64,000 nt of DNA, from NCBI GenBank assembly GCA_905147135.1, contig LR990056.1, positions 1,436,001 to 1,500,000 on the forward strand, written 5' to 3'. Source of the stretch: Blastobasis lacticolella. Its lineage: Eukaryota; Arthropoda; Insecta; Lepidoptera; Blastobasidae. Shown one piece after another: positions 1-11,968 of this stretch (positions within the stretch are counted from its first letter, which is position 1; each line of letters opens with the position of its first letter). The notes beneath the pieces were generated by a model. The model worked only from the letters and a program-made list of their open reading frames with translations. It was not told where the DNA came from and did not search any database. The translations under genes and the position numbers were made by a program.

Positions 1-480
1 CAGCTAATGTTTGTAGTCTCACAATTTTTTTATGATCATTCCATAGTGTTATGCAGCCAGTGACCGTCAGTTAACATTTTAACAGTAATAACAACGATAT
101 TCCGTCTCCTGCATTCCAGATTATTTACTTGTAATACTTTAATATTTGTATTTGTTCAAGTGCAAATGAATAAAGAATTATAATTCTGTATTAGCTTTGT
201 TTCACTTACTATTATAAAAACGCGTTCTTTCGCGGTAGGAAACCCGAAACATACTTTTGAAATTTGTGATAATGACAGCGACGGTAACGTCATATTCCAC
301 CCCCTCCCATGCACCCTCCGGGGTGTAGAAACCTTGTATGTAGTATCCCAAGGCTCCGGCTTTTGTAGTTTCCGATGGAATGGACAAGCAGGTCACCTGA
401 TGGAGAATTATCACCGCTGCCTATGGACCTTACCAACAACAGAGGTATAAATAATGCTTCATCCACCACTAAAATCCCAG
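1..480. other. AT-rich stretch without a gene
   Basis: No convincing exon is seen. Positions 231-254 match one terminal arm of the inverted-repeat element at 14038-14192 (CGCGGTAGGAAACCC core), so a solo or decayed end of that family lies here. An AATAAA at about 169 has no gene upstream in the window to assign it to. Confidence 0.5.
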
Positions 481-482
481 GG

Positions 483-617
483 AATATTTTTGAAACCACT
501 CGCATCCAGTCGAGCGCTACCTATCTCTTTCACACTCGTGGTAAGTTGCTAGAGATAGAAAAGACAGGCGTTAGAAGGCGAGCGCTTGCGTGGATGCGAG
601 CGGTTCAAAAATAGGGC
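483..617. mobile_element. MITE family A, copy 1
   Basis: Short element with imperfect terminal inverted repeats. The left arm reads TTTTTGAAACCACTCGCATC and the right arm reads GATGCGAGCGGTTCAAAAA. Related copies lie at about 2100-2246 and 4746-5203. There is no coding capacity. It is a non-autonomous DNA-transposon-like element of unassigned superfamily. Confidence 0.7.
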
Positions 618-661
618 CTGCATTTGCAATTGTATCGCGCTGAAGGTTTTCAAGGTTTCAA

Positions 662-814
662 ATGGCACTAGTGAGGCGTAAGGTCTGTTGTCGAGATACT
701 GTCGTGCTATTGGACAGAAACAACTGCTGTAAAATGACGAATCTAGTCCAGTTAATGACAGGGCTTTATTTTGACAGTAGACCTTACGTCGTAGTGGCGC
801 CATCTCGTGGATTT
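662..814. mobile_element. MITE family C, copy 1 (GCGCCATCT-ended)
   Basis: Inverted repeats pair GGCACTAGTGAGGCGTAAGG on the left with CCTTACGTCGTAGTGGCGCC on the right. The element ends in the motif GCGCCATCT. Related copies: 11897-11968 (half), 46500-46745 (interrupted) and 56411-56552. Confidence 0.65.
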
Positions 815-849
815 TGGACCGCGAAAACCCTCTTGGTTCTGGCGTAGGA

Positions 850-1233
850 AGAAAAACACATAAAAGTAATTGTAAAATATCTTTAATTGAAAACAATATT
901 TTTCTAACAGGTTTTAAACAATCGGGGAGTAAAGTATCCCAGTTTAGACCTAATACGCAATAGAATTAGCTAGGTTTCGTTGTCTAAAAATATCGGAGCG
1001 GCCAGCGAGCCGCTCCTGACATTTCTAAATAACCTATTAGGTACATCTCATCATAAGTATAAATAAATTATAGAAAAAATATCCATTAAATACATCTGAA
1101 GAAATCTAATGTTCACAAAAAGTACAGTCATTCGAAAAAACTATATCTACGTTTAGATAGGAATTAGTGCACAATATTGTCTTGCATTGGACTTGTGAAT
1201 GATAAAACACATCGAGACGATTTAGCTGCATCA
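850..1233. other. AT-rich stretch, nothing recognised
   Basis: No exon-like frame, splice pair or strong repeat is seen, apart from a short GAGCGGCCAGCGAGCCGCTC hairpin near 995-1014. Confidence 0.4.
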
Positions 1234-1800
1234 TTGCTAGCACAAGTGTGCTCTCGCGCGCGAGAAAAAACACGACATAGATACTGCTATCTCTTTCATC
1301 TTCTTATCGAGTCGATGGACTAAACTCTGACTTATACTTTATGCGCCCAGTATTCGGCGACAGATACAGCGTTTGAACTGGCCTCGAACAAGTCCTCTAT
1401 GGTACAAGTTTTAGGGCACGCCGAGCATGAAACGAGGTGGTCCATAGTTTGCGGAGATATGCCACAGTCGCACTGAAAACTGTCATTTGTACATCCCCAC
1501 TTAAAGAGATTCTCTTTACAACGGCCCACCTGGGTTCGCAGCCGATTTAACGCCTTCTAGGTTGGCCACGGAAGTTTGTTTTCGGGTGGGAGCTTTTCAG
1601 TAGGAAGGATAAAGGCGGGATTGGAAAATTTAGTGATCCACTGGTTTCTTCTGGCTGTGGGGACGTCACTTTCACAGGCAGTGGTGGTCGTCAAGAAACT
1701 GGATCGGCTTTTCAATCTCTTTCATCTTAGTATTGAGAGAAGGAACCGAACGCTCTCTCGCGGCGCGAGCTGTGTCGCTGACACACTTGTGCTAGCCGTG
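1234..1800. mobile_element. MITE family B, copy 1, split by a retrotransposon fragment
   Basis: The left end (GCTAGCACAAGTGTGCTCTC, from about 1236) and the right end (ACACACTTGTGCTAGCC, to about 1799) are the inverted termini of a ~140-bp element. Intact relatives lie at 29208-29346 and 46279-46417. The two halves are separated by a non-LTR retrotransposon fragment (about 1320-1565) and unassigned sequence, consistent with later insertion into the MITE. Confidence 0.6.
1320..1565 (-). pseudogene. Non-LTR retrotransposon C-terminal fragment
   Basis: The minus strand reads GRCKENLFKWGC followed by a Cys/His cluster (CDCG...MDHLVSCSAC). This is the C-terminal zinc-knuckle-like region typical of insect non-LTR reverse transcriptase proteins. 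No RT catalytic motifs are nearby, so it is a remnant. The frame also reads back through LNRLRTQVGRC at its 5' end. Confidence 0.65.
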
Positions 1801-2099
1801 CAGTTCATAATTAGTAAGCGTATACGAAGTAACATAAGAATAGAGCATATAACGACAATAACGTATATTTTTATATATATTAATTATCATAATTACCCAA
1901 AAAATAATAAATTACACGACACGGTGATTTGTGTGACACATTTACGGAAGATTTAAATTGATAGTGCTATAGAATTTGGACGTGCTCGATTTATCAATAC
2001 TTTATTTATTCCTTATGTGCCATAGAAGAAACAATGGATAATTTGTAACTTCCTATAATTTTTGTTTTCATATTCAAGGGAAGTAAAGCTTTCGGAACC

Positions 2100-2246
2100 A
2101 TACTTTTGAAACCGCTCGCATCCTCACGAGCGCTCTCGTGTACTACGTATCTCTTTCACTCTCCTCGTAAGTTGCTACAGATAGAAGAGACAAGCATTAT
2201 AAGGCGAGCGCTCGCGTGGACGCGAGCGGTTTCAAAGACAGGGCCC
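2100..2246. mobile_element. MITE family A, copy 2
   Basis: Inverted termini TTTTGAAACCGCTCGCATCC and CGCGAGCGGTTTCAAAGACA match the copies at 483-617 and 4746-5203. It has no coding potential. Confidence 0.7.
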
Positions 2247-2559
2247 CAGATGACTTTTAATATAATTAACGCATTTACTGCCGGTTGTTTTCCTCGCACT
2301 TTCGCCAGGTGCCGCACTTTTCCATATGCCTCAAATGCATATATGAGTCCGTACAAATTATAGTACAAAGTCTTTGTCTTTTCGGAGTTTTCTCCGAAAC
2401 GGTTGGGGCGATAGTTATGAAATATCGACAGAGAGTTTGCCTTAGAGCCGGAGAGTAACATAAGACATAAGCGGAACATAGCACAATTAATGGAACTCAT
2501 ATAGGCGTTGAAGGCACTGAGCGGTACTCGCACTCACAGACACGTTCAAGGCACTGCGT

Positions 2560-3990
2560 GGAAGTCATAGATGACAGCAGAGAATGCGTTAAATATATAA
2601 AAAAATGGAAAACGTGCGTATGCATGCGTAAAAGTAGAAAAAATACATTCAAAATGATTCTGGGATTTCTATATACAAAAACACCTAGCTAGACTAAACT
2701 ATCAGGTAGATATTCTATATCTAACCACTTAACACATAGGTTTCAGACATGTATTTCACTTAATACTACGGTAATAGGACCAAAACTATGGAGTGTGAGG
2801 CAAATAATGCTGTACTGTGCAAATATTTTTGTTAACCTTAATTTGTTTATGTTTTGCGCCAAGGATATACTCAGTACATGAGTGTTTACTCAGGGCTCGA
2901 GTATATACTCAGTACTTGAGAGTTTACTCAGTGCTCGAGTGTATACTCAGTGTTACTGTGTGTAAATACTGGCACTTTCTGTAGGAAACCTAATCAACTT
3001 GTGACAAAATCGTAAGTGTAACGACACACCTGCAGAAAGTAGAGGCAACGGTAAAATCCCCCCCAAAAAAGGTAATGGACCCCCCTAGCTTACGTTAAAT
3101 ATGCCGTTCACTCTGCAACAGACTATACGTCGCTGAAAGTTCGGCAGAATACGCTTGCAGTCCGCCGAAATTGGGCTAGGACGAGTCCAAATTCTTAACC
3201 GTACAGTTATATTCACCTCACAATGAAACACCGACATTACAAGAGCAATAATTTATGGATATGATAAACCATGCATATTTTTGTGATATGTGTAGCTAAT
3301 GAAAAAATAAATGCAACTAATGACTTAATATACCTACATAACTGACAGTGACTAGCAGTTGGGTGCATAGCCTGACTACACGTCTAGCTATTCGATATAT
3401 AGCAAACACTGGGTTTTAACGAATGTCAAGCAATGTAGACCTTTGTTCAAGGCTAGTTCTAGCGCAGGCGAGGGACTTATCCGCGGAGGACAAAAAGTTT
3501 AAGTGCGTAGAATTTGGGCTACTGCCGCTAGTGTTTTCGTGAATTCGATGACTTCCAAGGAGTATACTGTCGAGTTGATCTCTTCGGACGAGTAGTGTGG
3601 TGATGAAAGCCTAAAAAAACAGGTCTGCCCAAAAATCTACATTTATCGCGAGAGTTGTTACGTCTTGTTGTTATTATGAATTAAGACAACCTAATAATAG
3701 CCTGAAATATTATAAAGATGAGATGCAAATAGTTAATAGGTCGCCTATATTTAAATATTAATGTCAGTTCTCCTCCTCCAAGTAATATAATTGTCCTCCG
3801 TGGATGAGTCGCTCGCCTGCGCAGGCTCTTAACGTTAACCTTTTATAGATAGTCATATCAGGCGCTGAGTAAGTTTATCCCTTCCTCATACACCTACTAA
3901 AACTACTTTTAACCTCAACATATTTAGCACTAAACTAAACTAATAAATGCAACACTGTGATACAGCCACTCTAACTAGAGTTAATTCTTT
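2560..3990. other. Intergenic stretch with one minisatellite
   Basis: No gene is recognised. The only clear structure is the tandem repeat at 2866-2956. Confidence 0.4.
2866..2956. repeat. Short minisatellite (TTTACTCAGTGCTCGAG-like unit)
   Basis: About four to five imperfect units of ~22 bp, alternating TATACTCAGTACTTGAG and TTTACTCAGTGCTCGAG forms. Confidence 0.75.
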
Positions 3991-4745
3991 TGGTTACATC
4001 ATTTCCCTCCATTAGTCACTAAGACTGGGAAAGAAATATTATAATCACTTATCTGTTCTTTAGAACTTGTGGAATTATGGAAAAGTAAGAAAAACATAAA
4101 AGATTTATATTTTCGATTATATCGCCAAATTAGAACACTAGTATTATACAAATTCGATCCTACACCTTGTAAACAATTGACAAAACAATCTGACACCCCA
4201 TTGTCATATTACGGAATAACTTTGTAAGTACCAAGATACAATATTACCTTTCTTTGTAAAATCCAAGCAACAATTCTGTAATTTTGTTTTTCGTACATGC
4301 TACATTCAAGTGCCAACCGGTGCAACATAGAGGAATTTGAATAATTTAATAACAGCTGTATATATTACCTATGTTGATGAATAAATATTGAAATTGAACA
4401 AGACATTTTAAAGAAAGTAATATTATTACTCGGTACGCAACTGTATACATACTATTGTTGCTGACTGAACCTACTCCTAAAAACAACATGGTATCTTAAT
4501 TAAATGGGGTCCAGTGCTTCCCAATCTACTACACTCGTTTAGCACCACCTTACAAATTACATTCCTCTGAGGCTGTCGGTTTCTGAAACTGTGCTGAGTC
4601 TTTGCTGTATTTTCTACATCGCAAATTAGATCGATTGTTCGTTTTAGTTCTATAAATGAGCAGCCAAACGGGTCCAAGTAAGCAACACATCTTATACATT
4701 CATGTCAAAGACGTCATGGACCATTGTGAGGTGGCCTTTATACGA

Positions 4746-5203
4746 AGGCTCTATTTTTGAAAAGCTCGCAACCACGCGAGAGATCGCGTGCGCTACCTAT
4801 CTCGTTTATAGATAGCACACGCATGCTATTCTACTCTACTAGAGCTCGTCTAAGCTGAAATGACGCGCCCCACTATCGCATTAACGCACAATTTAAAATA
4901 TGAACGCAATACATATACAAATGCCGTTGTAATTGGTCATTCAGTTGCCGGTGAGACTCAAACGTAGGAGCACGCGTCGTTCGATTGGAGCAGTCGACGC
5001 TCCCACACAGATGAAGTGTCGTTATTAATATTTGCACTCACACATTGAAATCAACTTAATAAGTAGTGGGGCGCGTCATTTCAGCTTAGACAAGCTAAGC
5101 TAAGTTGCTGCTAGCACTCGTGCTAAGTTGCTAGAGGTAGAAAAGAAAGGCATTGGAAGGCGAGCGCTCACGTGGATGCGAAAGGTACCAGAATAGCCCC
5201 TGT
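4746..5203. mobile_element. MITE family A, copy 3, host of a nested MITE
   Basis: The left half (from TTTTTGAAAAGCTCGCAACC) and right half (to about 5203, with the shared GTTGCTAGAGGTAGAAAAG segment) belong to the element seen at 483-617. They are separated by a distinct element at 4848-5091. Confidence 0.65.
4848..5091. mobile_element. Nested MITE with 28-bp perfect terminal inverted repeats
   Basis: The 244-bp element begins GTCTAAGCTGAAATGACGCG and ends with its exact reverse complement. The arms match over 28 bp (4848-4875 and 5064-5091). It lies inside a family A MITE, so it inserted later. No clear target duplication could be read at the edges. Confidence 0.8.
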
Positions 5204-5454
5204 AGCCGTATTCACAATGGCTCGGAAATCGGATTCGGATACGGAATCGACAAAGGACCCCGCAAAAGTTCTTAGGAAAATGTGGTTTCAGTTAATTTTG
5301 ATGAAATTTTCATAAGTTATAGAAAGTAGAGTTTCCGTGGAATCTGTCGGGATTCTGAATAACAGATTTCGAATCGATCGACACAGATTCGCCGCACACG
5401 AATTTCGTGTCGAATCGTTCGGAAACGGTTTCGAATCATTGTGAATACGGCTAC
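5202..5454. mobile_element. MITE family O, full copy
   Basis: 253 bp with perfect 18-bp terminal inverted repeats (GTAGCCGTATTCACAATG at 5202-5219 and its complement at 5437-5454). A shortened copy lies at 43927-44037. Non-coding. Confidence 0.8.
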
Positions 5455-5459
5455 TGGTT

Positions 5460-6570
5460 TTGGGTAGGTTGATCGATATGCTGCCTTCTGGACCATTTGT
5501 CTCCTGTGTATATTATATTACCATTTGTATTGTTGCAGAATTCCGCTCAATCTCAATTCATAAATTTACGTCCATACATCCACCCATACCTCCTAATAAA
5601 CAGGTCGTGATCAATATTCTAAGATACTAATCTAAATATTAAGTAGATACTTAGTATACATTACATAGGTATGTTGGCACAAATGTATTCGATTGACTTG
5701 CATTGAGAATTTAGTTATCTAGCAAAGTGCAGTAAATCTTTGGCTTCCCTAATAGTTAATATTGGATTTTATCCACGATTGAAAAATATTACCTAAAGCA
5801 TATTCGAGACATTTAGGGTTAGGTGCGATTACTATCGTACTAGTGATTTAATATTATTAACACTATTATGTCCGCTTTGGGGCAACTAGCACATAGAAAA
5901 ACCTTAATTTTCATAAGTACGAATATATTGGGGCAACGGGTATATTGGGGCAAATATATTCTTTCTTTCGACTAACTAAACCTCTCATGACATTTTGTCA
6001 TCAAACATTTTATTCTATCTACATTGACTACATTATTTTCATTGAAGATTCAGTCCATCCACATCATATTTCTAAACGCTTACTCTATTTAGACCTTACT
6101 TTTCTTTTATTGCACTAAATAAATTATATAAAAGCAATATAAATAATAAATGCATGCACAGATTGCTCATAACAATTTGGCAATTAATTATAATCTAATT
6201 AAAATAATGACATTCGAATTTTTGTTTAACAATTATCGAATTTGTGCCTAATAAATTATTAAAAAGTTTTAAAAGCCTAAACCAAATATCATGAGAGGTA
6301 TTTATAATAAAATTTTCAAGTATTTCTTTTAAACATTAAACTTACTGTAACGCTGGTAAACAGCAAACTGCTCTTTCACTCTTTTGCTGGGTGCTAAAAA
6401 TTCTTCGCTACACATAACATTATAAAAGCGAACCTCACTAAATTCTGTGGAAGCCCTGTGCCCATAATTGGACACGTGTTGGTGATGCCTCCAGAAACGG
6501 GAAAAAATCAAAAGCAAAGATTCCTCCGAAGTCCTCAGCATCTGATTTCTATACTAATGTTGGCACTACC
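5460..6570. other. AT-rich region downstream of the SKA2-like gene
   Basis: No gene is recognised. A 70-codon minus-strand frame (6329-6541) starts 38 bp beyond the stop of the SKA2-like gene and probably lies in its 3' untranslated region. A minus-strand AATAAA (TTTATT on plus) occurs near 6108 but cannot be assigned with confidence. Confidence 0.35.
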
Positions 6571-6578
6571 TGGGTGAT

Positions 6579-6770
6579 TCAGCGTGCTGGCGCGTCGGGT
6601 GGGCAGTACGGAGGCGCCTTGGCGTGTTTAGAATCGACCAGCCTCTGGCGTAGGCGGGCAAACTTGCTGTGCACGACTCGTAACTGGGTGCGAAGTCTCG
6701 AGGATAGTTCCCGCTGTAGGGCCTGCACCTCGACCAGCTCACGACGCAGTTGGTGGTAGTCCGAACGCAC
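6579..6770 (-). CDS. SKA2-like exon 3 (residues 57-119 and stop)
   Basis: The acceptor is ACCCCTGCAG. The exon is GC-richer than its surroundings and encodes a strongly helical, Arg/Leu/Gln-rich segment, then KAPPYCPPDAPAR and TGA (6581-6579). Confidence 0.75.
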   Translation of the reverse strand: MRSDYHQLRRELVEVQALQRELSSRLRTQLRVVHSKFARLRQRLVDSKHAKAPPYCPPDAPAR

Positions 6771-9330
6771 CTGCAGGGGTTGAGCAGTCAGTTGGAGCGA
6801 CAGCCATACTGAGAGCGATTTCGAATCAACTTTTGCGTGGATCAATGTCGCTTCACAATTTGTCTCTAAAATGTTTTAAGGAATTCATCGTATTTTGAAA
6901 TGTGTTTCAAATTTTAAAATTTTTAAACGAATTTACTTGTTACATTGTGAGCGAAACTGATCCATGAAGGATTAAATCTACATCACGACAAGTAGTTCAG
7001 ACCTTTTGTAATAAAATTGCACACGAAAAAAATTGCTAACAAAATGGCATGAATGTAGCCCGATGGCACACGGTATGCTGAAGTATCTCATGGGTGACAA
7101 TGCGGAGCTCTCGGGAACGAAAAATGTAGTTGAAAATAATAATTTTAAAGTTACAAAGCATTAAGTTGAAGTAGATTTGAAAACACATCACGTAACAAGG
7201 CTGGTTGGGACTTGGAAATGGGACAAAATATGGATGCCTTGATAGTGAAATATTTATTTTGACTGTAACATTACAACACTTTCAAGAACAATGTCACCAT
7301 CTTATTATAATACAAAAACTTGAGACTATATTACTGGAGAACTCAAGCCATAGTTAAGTACAATAATATCAATTGTTATTGACTGATATCCCAACCAGAC
7401 TTGCTTCATCTAATCAAATATCAAGAAGTCGAGGGCACAGCGGGGCCCTAGCGAAGCGCACAGCGACTCGGGCCCTTTGCACAGGGCTTTCTGGGCTCCA
7501 GCTTAAATTTGTACCACATTTAAGCTGGATCTGTCTAATATTGAGAAGCATGATAGTCACGGCCCACTGGATTTTAATGTAAATACACATAGTAAACATA
7601 AAAACAAAAGCTCAAAACTTACAACAGAAGAAGTGTAATTTGCAAAAAACATAAAAATGAACTTAATCAAAAAACTTGAAAATAAACAGACTGAAAAACA
7701 AATGTCTAAAATAAAATAACTAAAAACCGTTTCCACCCAGCGGGCCGCAAGCAACATGACATTGTCATCTTACACTAATAGTTTTCTGACCTTTATCAAC
7801 GGTACAAGGCAATCAGCTGAAAAACAAATATCACTATTTTATACAGGTATGTCTCGACTATCCTACAGCAATCCTACAGGACGTTGCAGAAATTAGTTAC
7901 TTGGCAATGAGGCATAATTTGTTGTATCTCATGTAAATATTTATGAACAGGCTTATCTTCATTGCTTTTCTAATAAATATAAATAACTATTTAAAATGTC
8001 ATTTCATAGTCAACTTTCAAGATTAATTTAAATAACAAAGTGTAAATATATTTCTTAACTCTTGTATTAACCTATTCCGTTACTTATCAAAACAACAAAA
8101 TAAATGAAGAGGTCAACATTTGACCTCCCAAGGTCAAACTCTTTACAGTACTAATTGGATACAATGCTAGTTGACGGAAAGAGCTATCACAGATAACAAT
8201 TGGCTTGCCTATTGCTCTTCTTGGACGATGTTACTGGAATGGCTTGGATAAAGGCCCTATCTATGGCTAGAGGCCAATAGGGGCCAGTGCAGTGATAACA
8301 ATGCATTGGCTTGCATTTGCAATACTGGTTTACAAAAGTATAGGAATGTTTCTAATGCTTCCACACTGGATGTTTCCAAAGACTTACAAAAGTTTCACAA
8401 CACCGGTGTGGGGGCTACCTTAACAAACATCAATTTCATTGCAACATTCCTATTTTAAATATGAGCGGCAAAGAGCTCTTAAGCACTCTTAATCATTGTG
8501 CTTGGCTTATCATAAATAGATCATATTTCACACATACCTCAGAGACAGACTTGATGAGGTTTATAATACACAAATCCTGGTTGTCAACGGGCACCACCAA
8601 GCTTTCAGATACTCCGTCCATTTTCCATGCCATTAGGTCGAGCTGCTCGTCAGTTTGTTTCACCTTTGTGTAGAAGAAAAACACCAATTCATTCAATAGG
8701 TATGCTTATTAAATTGTTTTATACAAATGTTGTTTTAATACATAGGCTTTAGTTAGACCATGAGGAATAGTCACAAATTATTTGAATAATATTATTATTC
8801 CTGAACAGAGAGGCAGTTGGAAAAATATATTAAAAATTATAGGACCATGCTAAACTCTGCACTGGCCGCCAGATTCTACTAACTTTTGCCCGCTATATAA
8901 AAATTCGTTTCCGAGCCCTATATCACAGAATTTCAGGAATTGTAACATATATGTTATTATGGGCTACAAGCTTCCTTATTGTCAAATTCTTATAATCTAT
9001 AGTTAGTATACAAAACAAACAATATGACTAATACAAAAATCTTCCTCAAACACAGACATTAATAAGGAAGTCAAAATTTTATTCCAATATTGTCAATAGG
9101 CGTACAAGGCTGTGGTCATCCTCGCAGAATGCTATTTCTACTGCCATTCCGAGCTGAATCCCCAGGTAACTGGACCCTATTCATTCATGCTATGTAGGAT
9201 ATCGGCGCGGTGACCTAGTTTAGTTCTAGTACCCGTTAGATACATAAACCGCTATAAATAAATAGGTGAGGAAAGTCAAGTTACTCACCGATTCGTCAAG
9301 ATCTTCCATTGTTAACTCTTTTTCATCCAT
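6579..9330 (-). CDS. SKA2-like small coiled-coil protein, three exons, 119 aa
   Basis: Exons at 9330-9289, 8663-8538 and 6770-6579 join with phase-0 introns and GT-AG borders, giving 119 residues. It starts MDEKELTMEDLDES, is helical and heptad-like through residues 57-110, and ends in a Pro/Ala-rich tail. Length (SKA2 is about 120 residues) and the pattern of leucine and basic residues (EQLDLMAWKMD, then NLIKSVSEVRSDYHQL, then a basic helix RVVHSKFARLRQRL) resemble SKA2. In that family it is the small coiled-coil subunit of the SKA complex, which couples kinetochores to spindle microtubules. The structure is read from sequence; the family call is an inference from pattern memory. It could be another small coiled-coil subunit. 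Confidence 0.6.
6771..8537 (-). other. Intron 2 of the SKA2-like gene
   Basis: 1.77-kb AT-rich intron. The only structure noticed is an imperfect hairpin at about 7497-7529 (CCAGCTTAAAT paired with ATTTAAGCTGG). Confidence 0.5.
8538..8663 (-). CDS. SKA2-like exon 2 (residues 15-56)
   Basis: The acceptor follows TTTTTCTTCTACACAAAG and the donor is GTATGT. 42 codons in phase 0, including EQLDLMAWKMD and NLIKSVSE. Confidence 0.7.
9289..9330 (-). CDS. SKA2-like exon 1 (residues 1-14)
   Basis: Begins at ATG 9330-9328 and ends in ...GAATCG before a GTGAGT donor (9288-9283). An acidic start precedes the coiled coil. The intron is 625 bp. Confidence 0.65.
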
Positions 9331-9595
9331 ACTCACAGTACAACTTGATGTTTTAATTGATAATTTTATTTAAAAACAATCACCAACTCCAATCATGATT
9401 AATCCAACCATTTAAAAAAAATTGCAGAAATTTTTTGTTTTTACTTATAGGAAAGGCAAAAGGACTACAGCTTATGCAGCCTTGTCTTCGGTAGGTAAAA
9501 AATTACAGAACCGCAGGGTAGAATTCTAGAATCGTGCTTATTATAATACCTAAAGGCGTCAGAGTCGATCTAGGAGGCAGCTAGACAATTAATAT

Positions 9596-9725
9596 GAATC
9601 CTTCGTCATCATCTTGGCAATGGCTCCTGCGCGCTACGCGAGGGCCCGCCTTCCTACTCTTCCTGGCCCACTTCGCTCGGTCTTTGGCATCTATGATGGT
9701 GAGCTTGTTGGCACGCATATCATTC
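9596..9725 (-). pseudogene. Retrotransposon C-terminal remnant
   Basis: The minus strand encodes MRANKLTIIDAKDRAKWARK followed by a basic run. This DAKDRAKW-type tail is common at the C terminus of insect RTE-like reverse transcriptase proteins. No other RT motifs are nearby. Confidence 0.5.
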
Positions 9726-11049
9726 TGAACGATACGATAGTACTTTAGTTGCGAGCCGAAAAATAATAATAAATTATGAACGCATCCATTATTTTTTTTA
9801 ATTTCGTAGAAAACATATTTGGTATGTTGGCATTACTGTTTAAAAAGTAAATGACGTTTGGCCGCCAAAAAAGTTTAAATTTCCACTAAATCAATATTCA
9901 TTGGAATTATTATATTGTAAATAAAATTACTTTATGTGTAAAATACACAACAACAGCAAATTACGAAGATTTCTGTACTATAATAAAAAAACATGGTCCT
10001 ATCATTGTTCGTTTGTATCATTTGCGCAGAATTGTAAACAAAATAAAACAATTTCCGTGTAGTCTTTACTATATTTTCTTGCAGATAGTCAATTAAAATG
10101 TCATACAAGTTGACACCCGACAAGGACCAAATTCAAATTACCTCAAAATGTGTTCAAAAACATTTGCTTGAATGTTTAATTATTTCAATAGTTCATCACA
10201 TTGTCTACACTGGTATTATTCATATTGGTATATGGTTTAAGTATGTCTCTACCTATAATTGCCAAAGTCATGAAATAAAACAAAACGTTAGTAATAAGTA
10301 TTAATTTATTTATTACCTAATCCTATTACAATTACCTTAGTATTCACAAAATAACCATCGTTAAATACACCCGTCACTTTCAAAACACATAAATCCATGT
10401 TCGGCACACATGCATACAAATAGGAACTAAAGATCAACAACACATAATACGTCTTATATTAAAGCCTCTCGCAGACAGGTGCGATATTTATTTAAAACTT
10501 CATGCACTGTTAAGTACAATCGGACTTAAGCTTCATCATAGCTTATTAACATATTATCCCACGTTACTATCGCGGCTGTCTGGGAGCTTCATAGCGATTG
10601 TAATGAAATAAAATAGAGATAGGAAATCAGTTAACCGACAGTGGGTAAGAGAAAAATAACTTAAAGAGAAATTGTATACTAAAATCAGACTGTGGGTGGA
10701 GAAACGGTTGGTCAGACTGCCTTTAGTATGTGTTTAAGCTGTAGTTTCTTTGGATCGCATTTATGAATTGAATGAATTATGAGACAAGGGTTTGTAAGCG
10801 AGGTTTTCCCAATGAAAAGGAAACATTTTATTTACATTTCGCTAAGAATAAATACTGTTCTGTATGGTTGTACAACGGCAAAGACAGCATGGGCGCCGCC
10901 AGGATTATTTTCAAGAGGGTGCCAGGACTAATGACTATACTATACTAATTAATAACAAATCTAAATTTCCTAATACTTTTATGACATTTGGTACTGGCAC
11001 CCCTTGCACCTTCCCCCCCGGGCCTGCAGCGGCACCTTCAATCGCATGA

Positions 11050-11113
11050 TACCACCCTCTAGAATGATGTCACAGAATATCCGAAATGCATGTTGTGACG
11101 TCATTCCAGAGGG
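11050..11113. repeat. Imperfect hairpin (MITE-like)
   Basis: CCCTCTAGAATGATGTCACA pairs with TGTGACGTCATTCCAGAGGG across a short loop. The arms match except at about three positions. Confidence 0.6.
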
Positions 11114-11896
11114 ATTGGAGATCGGCGGTACCGTTGCTGATAGAGAAGTTTATTATTTTTTAATATTTTTATTATACTAGCCAGGCATCTGACCGTCATC
11201 TCACCTGGGGCGCTATTGTCTAACTCAGTTGCCCACTGAGATATCCAATAGCCCCCATTAGGAAAGGGTCATACGACGGGTGTCAGAAATAAAGAAATAA
11301 CGAATGTCTGATTTTAGTTACATTAGTGTTAACTCGATGTTCTATACAGCCACAAGTGACATTAGCTCGAGCATCAGAAAGAGGTATAGAGCGTTGCTTC
11401 TTTCGCACGACAGCATACGGCACCCAAGTGAAGTATGAATGAGATAACGCTGTACAATTTTATTAACTGTCAAACGCGAATGATCTCTATCGTCTTAATC
11501 ATATCATTAACTCTCTCTTTTGAATACGAGCCATCGACATTATCACGGATTTTAACAAATGACAATGCCTGATAGTGTAACAGTTAAACAAAAAACACCA
11601 CCACTGGTCTATATAAATCCGATTGCTGGCGACTTGTCAAAATAAGGCTTTAGAATGATAGCCTCTTTCTGAAGCTCAATATTACTTTTTGCGGCTGGAC
11701 ACTGTACAACAATTATATCTTATATCACACATAGCCATGACAGCCAAAGCTAAAAACTATGTAAGTGACTAATTTATTGTTTTAGGCGCAAAATGCCCAA
11801 TTCTCTGAATGATTACTTCTACTAATGACTTCTAGTACACCTAGCGGCACGTAAGTCGAGCGCTGACGTGCTTTTGAATATATATAACATCTATGA

Positions 11897-11968
11897 CATG
11901 ACGGATCCATCCCAGCCAATGACAGAGCTTTATTTTGACATTAGACCTCACGTCGCAGTAGCGTCATC
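11897..11968. mobile_element. MITE family C, half copy
   Basis: CAATGACAGAGCTTTATTTT followed by GACATTAGACCTCACGTCGC and a GCGTCATCT end matches the right half of the element at 662-814. The left half is not recognisable. Confidence 0.5.

Noticed and set aside
10098..10304. 68-codon plus-strand frame after a TTTTCTTGCAG
   Set aside because: Looks like a possible exon start but is AT-rich, with no recognisable domain and no downstream exon.
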